Below, piece by piece: positions 53,477-62,264 of a stretch of 64,000 bases of DNA. The notes under the pieces are model-generated. The model was not told where the DNA came from. It worked only from the letters and a program-made list of their open reading frames with translations, and ran no database searches. The first letter of the stretch is position 1. Each line of letters begins with the position of its first letter. This DNA comes from Cohnella algarum (GTDB lineage: Bacteria > Bacillota > Bacilli > Paenibacillales > Paenibacillaceae): NCBI RefSeq assembly GCF_016937515.1, contig NZ_JAFHKM010000002.1, forward strand, positions 3,343,001-3,407,000. Direction: 5' to 3'. Made by a program: the position numbers and the translations under genes.

Positions 53477-54859
53477 TTATTTCGCCCTGCCGGATGCGGC
53501 GTCGCGCGGGACCATGTCCTTGCGCCGGTACACGCTCAGCATCAGGCCGACCGCCGCCAGCTCCAGCACCTGGTTCAGGCCGCCGTAGGCGATGAAGGGG
53601 GGAGCCGAGCTATGGGGAGGCAGCAGCTCGAACGTCATCAGCAGGCTCAACGCGAACTTGCCGGCGATGACGGAAAACAACCCGATCACGAGCGAGGAAG
53701 CGAACGGGTCGGCCGTTTGCCTGGCCATGCCGAAGATGCGCGCGCCATACAGCAGCAGAATCGCCGCAAAAGCGATGCCGGCCGCCCAGCCCAAGCTGTA
53801 AATGAAGTAGGTCAATACGTTTTCGCTATACGTATAGGGAATGTTTTTCAACGTCGTCCCGAAGCCCTGTCCCCACCAGCCGGCCGAGGAGATGGCATCC
53901 AGACTGCGGTTCGAGTAAAAATCGGCCAGCTTCGGATCGGAGTAGTAACCGAAATACGTCCTAAGCCGGTCATAATAAAGAGCAAGCTTGCCGGACAAGG
54001 CAAACAACGACGGCATACCGAACGCCGCGATCGCCGGAATCGCGACAACCAGCGCGCCGTAAGCGGCAGCCCGTTTCCAACGTTTTCCGACAAGCAGCAG
54101 GACGGTGACGCAAATAAAATGAACGGCAAACGTCGTCGCCGAACCGCAGCTCAAGTAAAGAATTCCCGGAATCGCATAGTAAACGATGAAATCCTTGGCG
54201 AAAAAGAAAGCTTGTTCCCGAAGAGAACGGCGGGGTTTCCGTTCCTCCAGGCTAACCCGTCCGGCGATGGCCGCGGCGAAAAGGTAAAGGGCCAACGTCG
54301 GGGCGTGCAGGGTGAAAGGGCCGAGCGAAATCCAAGCCTTGCTCCCGTTTACGACCGTCGGTCCCCACAACCACGCTTGCGGCAGAAGCAGCAGAACGGA
54401 AGCCGCCCCGTACAGCGGCCTTATCCACCCTTTGAGTTTGCGATAATCGGCAAAATAGAGCAGAAGCAACAGGCCGAATCCGATAACGGAGAACATCGCC
54501 TTGCGGACGGCAAAAGCCATGCCGGAAATCCGCTGATCGACGGCGCTTAGCTGGATGCCGAGCATCGTCACGATCCCGATCCCGACCAGAAGCGCGGTCA
54601 GCAGGAGGACGCTCCACTCCGTTTTGGGCTTATGCACGCTGTGCAGATGCTTTCCGATTCGCTTCGGATCGCCCATCGATTCGATCGCAAGCCGGACGGC
54701 CTCCTCTTCGGAAACGCCTTCGCCGCGCCTTGCGGCGATCGCCTCCTCCAAATGCCCGCCGATCTCCAGACGGATCTCCCCGTGCATTTCCTTCGCCTTC
54801 ACTTGCGAGCACACCTGATCGAGAAACGCCTCTACCCGCTCGTTTCGGTCGAGCGCCAT
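53477..54859 (-). CDS. FtsW/RodA/SpoVE-family protein with N-terminal HAAS-like domain
   Basis: A 460-aa protein. The N-terminal 75 residues (LDQVCSQVKAKEMHGEIRLEIGGHLEEAI...GVSEEEAVRLAIESMGDP) form a HAAS/permease-prefix domain, often found next to PadR regulators. The rest has about ten membrane helices of the SEDS family (LYFADYRKLKGWIRPLYG; TVVNGSKAWISLGPF; GWWGQGFGTTLKNIPY). SEDS proteins polymerise peptidoglycan glycan strands or flip lipid II; this divergent member may have a special role. Start ATG 54859 overlaps the PadR stop (TGATG). Confidence 0.85.
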   Translation of the reverse strand: MALDRNERVEAFLDQVCSQVKAKEMHGEIRLEIGGHLEEAIAARRGEGVSEEEAVRLAIESMGDPKRIGKHLHSVHKPKTEWSVLLLTALLVGIGIVTMLGIQLSAVDQRISGMAFAVRKAMFSVIGFGLLLLLYFADYRKLKGWIRPLYGAASVLLLLPQAWLWGPTVVNGSKAWISLGPFTLHAPTLALYLFAAAIAGRVSLEERKPRRSLREQAFFFAKDFIVYYAIPGILYLSCGSATTFAVHFICVTVLLLVGKRWKRAAAYGALVVAIPAIAAFGMPSLFALSGKLALYYDRLRTYFGYYSDPKLADFYSNRSLDAISSAGWWGQGFGTTLKNIPYTYSENVLTYFIYSLGWAAGIAFAAILLLYGARIFGMARQTADPFASSLVIGLFSVIAGKFALSLLMTFELLPPHSSAPPFIAYGGLNQVLELAAVGLMLSVYRRKDMVPRDAASGRAK

Positions 54860-55194
54860 CAGGACGCGCCCCCTTCCCCGAGCACGCGGTTGACCGTCGC
54901 GCTGAAAAGAGACCATTCCCGTTTCCGCTCCTCCAGCTGCAGGCGGCCCTGATCGGTGATGCGGTAATATTTGCGCTGGCGGCCCCCTTCGTTGTGCCAG
55001 TACGCCTCCACCATCCGTTGCGCTTCCAAGGCGTGGAGAATCGGATAAAGCGTACCCTCCTTCAGGTTGAATACGCCGGCCGACAGGCGTTCCAGCTCCT
55101 TGACCATCTCGTATCCGTACATTTCCTTGCGGTCGAGAAGGGTAAGCACGAGAATGACCGTGCTGCCTTTCATCAGTTCTTTGCCGATTTTCAT
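54859..55194 (-). CDS. PadR-family transcriptional regulator
   Basis: A 111-aa winged-helix repressor (LKEGTLYPILHALEAQRMVEAYWHNEG, RKYYRITDQGRLQLEERKREW). PadR proteins commonly control the gene cotranscribed with them, here the HAAS-SEDS protein. The ATG at 55194 has GGAGG 5 bases upstream; an in-frame ATG at 55215 lies before that site. The AT-rich 30 bases upstream contain imperfect repeats (TATGTATCG, TATCTAGGTATA) that may be its operator. Confidence 0.88.
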   Translation of the reverse strand: MKIGKELMKGSTVILVLTLLDRKEMYGYEMVKELERLSAGVFNLKEGTLYPILHALEAQRMVEAYWHNEGGRQRKYYRITDQGRLQLEERKREWSLFSATVNRVLGEGGAS

Positions 55195-55438
55195 CGAAAC
55201 CTCCGCCTTATGCATCGATAATCTATGTATCGAATATCTAGGTATATTTTAATCGCGAAACAAAGCCCGGTCAATAGCCAAAACGAAGATCGAAACACCG
55301 GAGGGCGACAGGCGAGTCGCCGGGCAGGCAGGATTCGGCGCTTCTTTGTCGAAACATTTAATGTTCGCGCGAATAAGCGGCTTCAATCCCAACGAAGACT
55401 ATTTCTGCGGCATTTATAAAATGCAAGGAGGAAGCACA

Positions 55439-56845
55439 GTGGCCTACAACAGCATAATCGTTCGCTTGGAACTGAATCATTCGCTCATTCACTTCGGAGA
55501 CGTGGCTTCGGCCATCGGACGGGCGGGCGGGGACATTACGTCCATCGACGTCATCCGCTCGGGGCAAGACGTTTCCGTTCGGGACATTACGGTACATATA
55601 ACGGAAGAAGGGGAATCGCAGGTCGTCGAATCGTTAAAAGCGCTGGACGGGGTCCAGTTGATCAACGTGTCCGACCGCACGTTTCTGGCGCATTTGGGCG
55701 GCAAAATCGCCATTCAGCCGAGCTTGCCGATCCGCAACCGCGACGATTTGTCCAGGGTGTATACGCCCGGCGTCGCCCGGGTGTCGGCGGCGATCCATGA
55801 AAATCGCGACAAGGCGTATTCGCTGACGATCAAGCGGAATACGGTAGCCGTCGTCACGGACGGCACGGCGGTGCTCGGCCTCGGCGACATCGGGCCGTAC
55901 GCGGCGGCGCCGGTCATGGAAGGGAAGGCGATGCTGTTCAAGCAGCTGGCGGACGTCGACGCTTTTCCGATCTGTCTGGACACGAAGGATACGGAGGAAA
56001 TTATCCGGACGATCAAGGCAATCGCGCCGATTTTCGGCGGCATCAATTTGGAGGATATCGCGTCTCCGCGCTGCTTCGAAATCGAAACGCGGCTTGCGGA
56101 GCAGCTCGATATTCCGATTTTCCACGACGATCAGCACGGAACGGCCATCGTCGTCATCGCGGGACTGCTGAACGCGCTGAAGGTCGTCGGCAAGCGGATC
56201 GACCAGGTTCGCGTCGTCGTGAACGGCATCGGAGCGGCCGGCGTCTCGATATGCAAAATGCTGCTGGCCGCCGGCGTCCGCAGGCTCGTGCCGGTCGACC
56301 GCGAAGGCGCGATCGTGCGCGGCGGCTCGTATTCGGACCATCCGATGTGGCACTGGCTGTCCGAGCAGCCGCAGGTGGAGGCCGAGCCGGGAACGCTGAA
56401 GGAAGTGATCCGGGACGCGGACGTGTTCATCGGAGTGTCCCGCGGCGGGGTGCTGAATGCGGAGGATGTCGGAAAAATGGCGGCGGACCGCATCGTTTTC
56501 GCCATGGCGAACCCGCATCCGGAAATCGACCCCGAGGCGGCGCTGCCGATCGTGCGCGTATTTGCGACCGGGCGGAGCGACTATCCGAACCAGATCAACA
56601 ACGTGCTCGTGTTCCCGGGCATTTTCCGCGGAGCGCTGGATTGCCGGGCGCGCATCATCAACGAGCCGATGAAGCTGGCGGCGGCCCGCGCCATCGCTTC
56701 GGTCGTGTCGGCGGGCGAACTGAACGCGCAGTATATCATACCGAGCATTTTCAACGAGCAGGTGGTGGCCAAAGTCCGGCACGCCGTCATCGAAACGGCA
56801 ATATTGACCGGCGTCGCCCGGCGCACGCCGCCGGATTTCCGGTAA
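55439..56845 (+). CDS. NAD-dependent malic enzyme with N-terminal ACT domain
   Basis: A 468-aa enzyme decarboxylating malate to pyruvate. Residues 1-75 form an ACT-like regulatory domain (SIIVRLELNHSLIHFGDVASAIGRAGGDITSI). The malic domain follows (YTPGVARVSAAI; catalytic Lys in TIKRNTV; metal ligands in GGINLEDIASPRCFEIE and IPIFHDDQHGTA), then the NAD fold (VVVNGIGAAGVSICKML). GTG 55439 is chosen because AAGGAGG lies 7 bases upstream; the frame is open from 55346 without such a site. The ACT domain suggests amino-acid or related allosteric control. Confidence 0.92.
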   Translation: MAYNSIIVRLELNHSLIHFGDVASAIGRAGGDITSIDVIRSGQDVSVRDITVHITEEGESQVVESLKALDGVQLINVSDRTFLAHLGGKIAIQPSLPIRNRDDLSRVYTPGVARVSAAIHENRDKAYSLTIKRNTVAVVTDGTAVLGLGDIGPYAAAPVMEGKAMLFKQLADVDAFPICLDTKDTEEIIRTIKAIAPIFGGINLEDIASPRCFEIETRLAEQLDIPIFHDDQHGTAIVVIAGLLNALKVVGKRIDQVRVVVNGIGAAGVSICKMLLAAGVRRLVPVDREGAIVRGGSYSDHPMWHWLSEQPQVEAEPGTLKEVIRDADVFIGVSRGGVLNAEDVGKMAADRIVFAMANPHPEIDPEAALPIVRVFATGRSDYPNQINNVLVFPGIFRGALDCRARIINEPMKLAAARAIASVVSAGELNAQYIIPSIFNEQVVAKVRHAVIETAILTGVARRTPPDFR

Positions 56846-57053
56846 TTTCCGAAGCCGGCATCGCCATGCCAAAAAAATCAGCGCCGTCGCGGCTGCCTTT
56901 TCGGCGGCACAGCGTTCGGCGCTGCTCTGCTTTTCCGTTTCGGACGATTTGCGTTTGCGGCTTGCGCTGCCATCGTCCCCGGAGCGCTTCGGGACTTAAG
57001 AGCCCGGAGCGTTCTTCTTTTTGGCGTGCTTTTTTGCTTTTCGATTTGCTCAT
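56787..57053 (-). CDS. small basic hypothetical protein
   Basis: An 88-aa Lys/Arg-rich protein beginning MSKSKSKKARQKEERSGLLS, similar in style to short SKKARxKxxRxGRxxPExxRG proteins I recall from Bacillales. The ATG at 57053 is 10 bases after GGGAG. Its last 20 codons overlap the end of the malic enzyme gene antisense, so the C-terminus may be wrong (a missed stop or a lost base). The function is unknown. Confidence 0.45.
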   Translation of the reverse strand: MSKSKSKKARQKEERSGLLSPEALRGRWQRKPQTQIVRNGKAEQRRTLCRRKGSRDGADFFGMAMPASEITGNPAACAGRRRSILPFR

Positions 57054-57213
57054 GCGGTTCACGCTCCCGTGAAAATTTCGGCGAGGCGGCGCGCGGCCGC
57101 CGCCGACCCCAAGTATACGCTAAAACGCGGAAGATTGTAACAGTTTGCGCACAAAACGCCCTCGAAGGCGATCGGCGGACCCCGCGGTACTATTCATTCC
57201 CGACCGAGTACGT

Positions 57214-57219
57214 TATAAT
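57214..57219 (+). promoter_or_regulatory. -10 element of the cobalamin operon
   Basis: TATAAT lies about 45 bases before the riboswitch. The -35 region is weak (TATTCA, 57191-57196). Confidence 0.5.
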
Positions 57220-57261
57220 TCGATAGAAGCGGCCGCCGCTTGAACATTTGAATGATTTTTC

Positions 57262-57450
57262 AGCCAGTTGGTGCCTTGTCCGGACAGGAGGTCCGCGTCA
57301 AGGGTAAAAGGGAAGCCGGTGAGAGTCCGGCGCGGTCCCGCCACTGTAACCCGGAAACGACCCCGACGATGCCACTGCTTCCGATGGAAGCGGGAAGGCC
57401 GGGGGGAAGCTGCAAGGCCGGGGAGCCAGGAAACCTGCCAGCTGCGCTTA
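57262..57450 (+). ncRNA. cobalamin (B12) riboswitch
   Basis: The conserved core is readable in order: GGTGCC near 57270, AGGGAAGCCGGTGAGAGTCC (about 57308-57330), CCGCCACTGTAA with GTCCCG before it (the B12 box region), and GGAGCCAGGAAACCTGCC (57421-57440). It is placed directly before the btuF-cobS operon with an expression platform and terminator after it. When B12 binds, expression is expected to fall. Confidence 0.95.
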
Positions 57451-57554
57451 GCCAACGGAATCCTTCGCGGAAAGGATCGGCTCGATCAGGATACGCCAAG
57501 ACGTTGACGCCCCTGTGCGCAAGGGGTGCCGTTCGTCTTTAGCCTGATTTGCTG

Positions 57555-57587
57555 ACCCTGCTTCCGATAGACGGAGGCAGGGTTTTG
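57555..57587 (+). terminator. riboswitch-controlled terminator
   Basis: ACCCTGCTTCCG pairs with CGGAGGCAGGGT (one imperfect position) and is followed by TTTTG. It lies between the riboswitch and btuF and is the likely expression platform. Confidence 0.75.
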
Positions 57588-57676
57588 TCGTGCAGCGACC
57601 GGTTGGAAGTTTCGAAGATTCATTCATCGCTCAAGCGCAGTCCTCGAAATCAGACAGAAAGGATTGTGGTAGTGCA

Positions 57677-58708
57677 ATGAAGAAACGTTATTTGTGGGGG
57701 TTCGCCGCGTTGTTGCTGGCGGGGTCGATTTTGGCGGGCTGCGGAAGCTCGAACGGGGAGGGCGGCGCGTCGGGCGAAGCGTCGGCAAGCGCCTCCGCGA
57801 GCGCATCGCCGAGCGCTTCGGCGTCGTCGGCGCCGGAAGCGTCCGACAGCGGCGAAGCGAAGCAGACGCAATATCCGCTGACCGTTCAGGACGCGACCGG
57901 CGAGTCGTTTACGTTCGAACAGGCGCCGCGGCGGATCGTGTCCACCTCTCCGGCGGAGACGGAAATTTTGTTCGCGCTTGGCCTGGGAGAGCAGGTCGTC
58001 GGCGTGTCCGATTTCGACAACTATCCGGAAGAGGCGACGACGAAGGATAAAGTGGGCAGCATTACGAAGCCGAACGAGGAAGCGATTATCGCCCTTCAGC
58101 CGGACCTCGTCGTAACCGGCATTTCGATGCCGGAGGACGTGCTGAACAAGCTGCGTTCGCTCGACCTGGTCATGTACAAAACCGATCCGAAGTCGATCGA
58201 CGACGTGATGAACAACATTTTGCAAATGGGCATCATTACGAATCGCCAGCAGGAAGCGGAGGCGCTCGTCGCTTCGATGAAGGAAGACGTCGAGCGCGTC
58301 GCCGCGGCGGTGGCCGGCGTGGCGGAAGCCGACAAGAAGAAGGTGTATGTCGAGTTTTCCCCGGGCTGGTCGGTCGGCAAGGGAGAATTCATGGACGAGC
58401 TGATCACGCTGGCCGGCGGCATCAACGTGGCCGGAGATACCGAGGGCTGGAACCAAATCAACGAAGAAACGATCGTGCAAAAAAATCCGGACGTCATTTT
58501 GTTCACGCTCGGCGTGACCGACAGCGAGTCGGGCAAGACGCTGGAGGAGATGATCAAGGGCCGCAGCGGCTGGGATCAAATAACGGCGATCGCCGAAAAT
58601 CGCGTCGTCGGCCTCGACCAGGACGTGCTGTCGCGCCCGGGGCCGCGCATCACGCAAGGGCTCGTTGAAGTCGCCAAAGCGGTATATCCCGATCTGGTGA
58701 AGGAATGA
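57677..58708 (+). CDS. btuF: cobalamin/corrinoid ABC transporter substrate-binding lipoprotein
   Basis: A 343-aa lipoprotein (lipobox ILAGC, Cys 22) with a long Ser/Ala linker and a PeripBP_2 domain (RRIVSTSPAETEILFALGLGEQVVGVSDFDNYP; ALQPDLVV). Iron-siderophore proteins are similar, but the B12 riboswitch and the cob genes that follow identify the cargo as a corrinoid. Its stop overlaps the permease start (ATGA). Ribosome site weak; ATG 57677 chosen because the signal peptide begins there (MKKRYLWGFAALLLAG). Confidence 0.9.
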   Translation: MKKRYLWGFAALLLAGSILAGCGSSNGEGGASGEASASASASASPSASASSAPEASDSGEAKQTQYPLTVQDATGESFTFEQAPRRIVSTSPAETEILFALGLGEQVVGVSDFDNYPEEATTKDKVGSITKPNEEAIIALQPDLVVTGISMPEDVLNKLRSLDLVMYKTDPKSIDDVMNNILQMGIITNRQQEAEALVASMKEDVERVAAAVAGVAEADKKKVYVEFSPGWSVGKGEFMDELITLAGGINVAGDTEGWNQINEETIVQKNPDVILFTLGVTDSESGKTLEEMIKGRSGWDQITAIAENRVVGLDQDVLSRPGPRITQGLVEVAKAVYPDLVKE

Positions 58709-59742
58709 AGCGAAAAAGCGCGATTGGAGGAGGAGCTGCGCTGGCGCTCCTTCTCTTTACGGTCGTTTTCAGCCTTTCCATGGGATCGGCGCGTCTGCCC
58801 CTGGCGGACGTATGGGGCATTTTGCTGCACAGTCTGCCCGGCGGAGACTCGCTCGTCGCGCCCCACTGGGAGTCTTCGACCGAGCAGATCGTTCTGAAAA
58901 TCCGCTTGCCCCGCATTGCGCTGGCGATTTTGATCGGCGCCATGCTGTCGGTAGCGGGGGCTGGTTTTCAGGGCGTACTGCGCAATCCGCTCGCCGACCC
59001 GTACACGCTCGGAGTCGCGTCCGGCTCGGCGGTAGGCGCGGCGTTTCTTATCCTGATGGGGTACAGCTACAGCTTGTTCGCGCAATGGACGATTCCGGTC
59101 GTCGCGTTTGCGACCGGATTGATCAGCCTGGCGCTCGTGCTTCGGCTCGCCCGCGACCAGGGGAAAATCCGGATGGAGACGCTGCTGCTGTCGGGCGTCG
59201 TTTTGCAGGCGTTTTTCGGCTCGCTCGTCTCGTTCATGGTTTCGAGATCGGATAAGGTCATCAACGAAATCGTCTTCTGGATGCTCGGCAGCCTGTCATT
59301 GCGCGGCTGGTCGTACTCGGCCGTGCTGCTGCCCTATTTGGCGGCGGGGCTCGTCATCATGATCGGCTACAGCCGGACGATGAATTTGTTCGCCTTGGGG
59401 GAAAGGCAGGCCGCGCATCTGGGCGTCAACGTCGAGCGGACGAAGGTGACGATTCTCGTCGTGTGCACGCTGATGACGGCGGCGGCCGTTTCCGTGGCCG
59501 GGGTTATCGGCTTCGTCGGCATGGTGGTGCCGCATTTGATCCGCCTGCTGACCGGTCCCGATTACCGGCTCCTCGTGCCGCTGTCGGCGGTCGGCGGCGC
59601 CATCTACATGCTGCTGGCGGACACGGCCGCGCGAACGCTGCTGTCGCCGACGGAAATTCCGATCGGCGTCGTGACGGCTTTTATCGGGGCGCCGTTTTTC
59701 GCCTATTTGCTCCGGCGCAACCGGAGCCGGGCCAGGGGGTAG
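58705..59742 (+). CDS. btuC: cobalamin ABC transporter permease
   Basis: A 345-aa FecCD/BtuC-type permease with about ten helices (IRLPRIALAILIGAMLSVAGAGFQGVLRNPLADPYTLGVASGSAVGA is the family's core, and GFVGMVVPHLIRLLTGPDYR the later landmark). Coupled to btuF by a 4-base overlap and followed by the ATPase after 4 bases. Confidence 0.93.
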   Translation: MKRKSAIGGGAALALLLFTVVFSLSMGSARLPLADVWGILLHSLPGGDSLVAPHWESSTEQIVLKIRLPRIALAILIGAMLSVAGAGFQGVLRNPLADPYTLGVASGSAVGAAFLILMGYSYSLFAQWTIPVVAFATGLISLALVLRLARDQGKIRMETLLLSGVVLQAFFGSLVSFMVSRSDKVINEIVFWMLGSLSLRGWSYSAVLLPYLAAGLVIMIGYSRTMNLFALGERQAAHLGVNVERTKVTILVVCTLMTAAAVSVAGVIGFVGMVVPHLIRLLTGPDYRLLVPLSAVGGAIYMLLADTAARTLLSPTEIPIGVVTAFIGAPFFAYLLRRNRSRARG

Positions 59743-59746
59743 AAGC

Positions 59747-60592
59747 ATGATTCTAGCGAACCGTCTTGGGAAAACGTATGACGGACGCCGGGTGCTGTCG
59801 GATATCGGCTTCTCCGTTTACGAAGGGGAAATTTTCGGCATCATCGGCCCGAACGGCAGCGGCAAATCGACGCTGCTCAAGCTCCTGTCCGGCGTGGAAA
59901 AGGCGGACGAAGGCGAGGTTGCGCTCGGAGGCGCTACGGAATCCGCGCCCGGCGGCCTGCGCGAGGTTCGCGGCGGCCGGACGGTCGGAAGCTTCACCCG
60001 CAAGGAGCTGGCCCGTTTCGTCGCCGTGCTGGAACAGGAGGCGCTGCCGAAGGTCGGGTTCACGGTGCGGGAAGTGACCGAAATGGGGAGGTTTCCCTAT
60101 CAGAACTGGCTGGGCGAAGAGCCGGAAAGCGCGGACGAGAGGATCGACGCGATTCTTGCGGATTTGGGGCTGACCGAGCTTGCGGAGCGGACGCTGGAGT
60201 TTCTGAGCGGGGGCGAACGGCAGCGCGTCGCCCTGGCGAAGGTCATGGCGCAGGAGCCGCGCCTGCTGATGCTGGACGAGCCGACGACGTATCTGGACAT
60301 CGGCCGGCAAATTCAGCTGATGGACAGCATTCGCTTGTGGCAGCGGAGGGCCGCGGGGCTGACGGTCGTCGCGGTGCTGCACGATCTGAATCTGGCGGCG
60401 CTTTATTGCGACCGGCTGCTCCTGATCGACAAAGGGAAGGCGGTCGGCATCGGAACGCCGGAGGAGCTGCTGACCGAGGAGCGAATTCGCTCCGTTTACG
60501 GCGTCGGAACGGTCGTCACGAAGCATCCGGCAACCGGAGCGCCGCAAATTTTGCTGCAGCCGGAGGCTGCAGGGCATAGAAGGGACGGATAA
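59747..60592 (+). CDS. btuD: cobalamin ABC transporter ATP-binding protein
   Basis: A 281-aa importer ATPase. Walker A is GPNGSGKST, the signature LSGGERQRVALAKVM, Walker B LLMLDEPTTYLD and the switch His in AVLHDLNLAAL. It completes the corrinoid importer with the two genes before it. Confidence 0.93.
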   Translation: MILANRLGKTYDGRRVLSDIGFSVYEGEIFGIIGPNGSGKSTLLKLLSGVEKADEGEVALGGATESAPGGLREVRGGRTVGSFTRKELARFVAVLEQEALPKVGFTVREVTEMGRFPYQNWLGEEPESADERIDAILADLGLTELAERTLEFLSGGERQRVALAKVMAQEPRLLMLDEPTTYLDIGRQIQLMDSIRLWQRRAAGLTVVAVLHDLNLAALYCDRLLLIDKGKAVGIGTPEELLTEERIRSVYGVGTVVTKHPATGAPQILLQPEAAGHRRDG

Positions 60593-60597
60593 AACCG

Positions 60598-61677
60598 ATG
60601 TCAACGGAAGCGACAGATATGGCATTTATACGCTCGGCGGCCGAAAAAATCGTTCCCGCAGCCAAAGCGGCGCAGATGGCCGCAGAAGACCGGCTGAACC
60701 AGCTGACGAAGCCGCCGGGAAGCCTCGGCAGGCTGGAGGCGGTGGCCGTGCAGCTGGCGGGCGCGATGGGCACGCCCGAGCTGCCGGGGCGGCTGCGCAA
60801 GGCGGTCGTCGTGATGGCGGCGGATCATGGCGTATGCGAGGAAGGCGTCAGCGCTTTTCCCCAGGAAGTGACGCGCCAGATGGTGGCGAATTTCCTGAAC
60901 GGGGGAGCGGCGATCAACGTGCTGGCGCGCCAAGCCGGCGCGGACGTCGTTTGCGTCGATATGGGGGTCAAAGGGCCTGAAATCGTCCATGAAAAGCTGC
61001 TCTCGCGCAGGGTGAGAGAGGGCGGCACCGCAAATCTGGCGCGCGGGCCGGCGATGACCCGCGAGGAAGCGGTGCGGGCGATTCGCGCCGGAATGGACGT
61101 GGCTAACGATTTGTCGATGAAGGGCTATAACGTGCTGGCCACCGGCGAAATGGGGATCGGCAATACGACGGCCAGTTCGGCGCTCCTTGCCGCCCTGACC
61201 GGGCTTGACGCGGAGGAGGTCGTCGGACGCGGCACCGGCATCGGCGACGAAGGGCTGCGCCTGAAGAGGGAGACGGTGGCACGGGCGCTCGAGCTGAACC
61301 GTCCCGATCCGCAGGACCCGGTGGACGCCTTGGCCAAGGTCGGGGGGCTGGAGATCGCGGGACTGGCCGGCCTCGTTGTCGGTGCGGCTTCCATGGGCAT
61401 TCCGGTCGTCATCGACGGCTTTATCTCGTCGGTCGCCGCGCTCGCGGCTTGCCGGATCGCCGAAGGGGTCAAACCCTATCTGATTCCTTCCCATCTGTCG
61501 AGCGAGCGGGGTCACAAGCGAACGCTTGAGGAGCTGGGACTTGCGCCCATGCTTCAATTGGAAATGCGGCTTGGCGAAGGTACGGGAGCTGCGCTCGCCT
61601 TTCCGCTGATCGACGCGGCCTGCGGCATTTTGCGGGAAATGGCGACGTTCGACAGCGCCGGCGTTTCCAAAGGCTAG
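60598..61677 (+). CDS. cobT: nicotinate-nucleotide-dimethylbenzimidazole phosphoribosyltransferase
   Basis: A 359-aa enzyme that makes alpha-ribazole phosphate for the lower ligand of cobalamin. Landmarks are NQLTKPPGSLGRLE, VVMAADHGVCEEGVSAFPQ, GEMGIGNTTASSALLAAL, and the C-terminal catalytic Glu in RLGEGTGAALAFPL. Ribosome site AAGGGACGG. Standard length. It starts the nucleotide-loop assembly part of the operon. Confidence 0.95.
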   Translation: MSTEATDMAFIRSAAEKIVPAAKAAQMAAEDRLNQLTKPPGSLGRLEAVAVQLAGAMGTPELPGRLRKAVVVMAADHGVCEEGVSAFPQEVTRQMVANFLNGGAAINVLARQAGADVVCVDMGVKGPEIVHEKLLSRRVREGGTANLARGPAMTREEAVRAIRAGMDVANDLSMKGYNVLATGEMGIGNTTASSALLAALTGLDAEEVVGRGTGIGDEGLRLKRETVARALELNRPDPQDPVDALAKVGGLEIAGLAGLVVGAASMGIPVVIDGFISSVAALAACRIAEGVKPYLIPSHLSSERGHKRTLEELGLAPMLQLEMRLGEGTGAALAFPLIDAACGILREMATFDSAGVSKG

Positions 61678-61688
61678 GGGGCAGGGGC

Positions 61689-62264
61689 ATGGTAGTGCTT
61701 GTCACGGGCGGAGCGAGAAGCGGCAAAAGCTCGTTCGCCGAAAAGTACGCGGCCCGCTTGGCCGAACGCGGCGTATATGTGGCCACCTCGCAGATTTTGG
61801 ACGACGAGATGGGACAACGCATCGCGCTTCACCGCGAGCGGCGGGAGCGGACCGGGTTCGCCTGGGAGACGGTCGAGGAGCCTTACGAGCTGTGCCGGGT
61901 GCTGCGGGAGCGCGAGGACGCGCCGGTCGTGCTGGTCGACTGCCTGACGCTGTGGCTGACGAATTGGCTGCTCGCGGAAGAAGAGGCGGAGGACGCCGAG
62001 CGGAGGGTGCTCGCGCGGGTCGACGAGCTGGCGCGGGTGCTCGAATCTTATTCGGGACGCGTCGTGTTGGTGACGAACGAGGTCGGCGACGGCATCGTGC
62101 CGGAATACCGGCTCGGGAGGTCGTTCCGGGATTTGGCCGGCGTCATGAACCAGCGCATCGCGGCGGCGAGCGACAGCGTGTTTCTGGTGACGGCGGGCAT
62201 TCCGGTCGAGCTGAAAAGCCTTGCGTTCCGCTGGCGTGACGAGGGGACGGAAAGCGGAGCATGA
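61689..62264 (+). CDS. cobU: adenosylcobinamide kinase / adenosylcobinamide-phosphate guanylyltransferase
   Basis: A 191-aa bifunctional enzyme. The P-loop is VTGGARSGKSSF, the His that takes GMP is expected in MGQRIALHRERR, and the later conserved stretches are LVDCLTLWLTNWLL and VTNEVGDGIVPEYRLGRSFRDLAG. It phosphorylates cobinamide and then adds GMP. Its stop overlaps the next start (ATGA). Confidence 0.95.
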   Translation: MVVLVTGGARSGKSSFAEKYAARLAERGVYVATSQILDDEMGQRIALHRERRERTGFAWETVEEPYELCRVLREREDAPVVLVDCLTLWLTNWLLAEEEAEDAERRVLARVDELARVLESYSGRVVLVTNEVGDGIVPEYRLGRSFRDLAGVMNQRIAAASDSVFLVTAGIPVELKSLAFRWRDEGTESGA

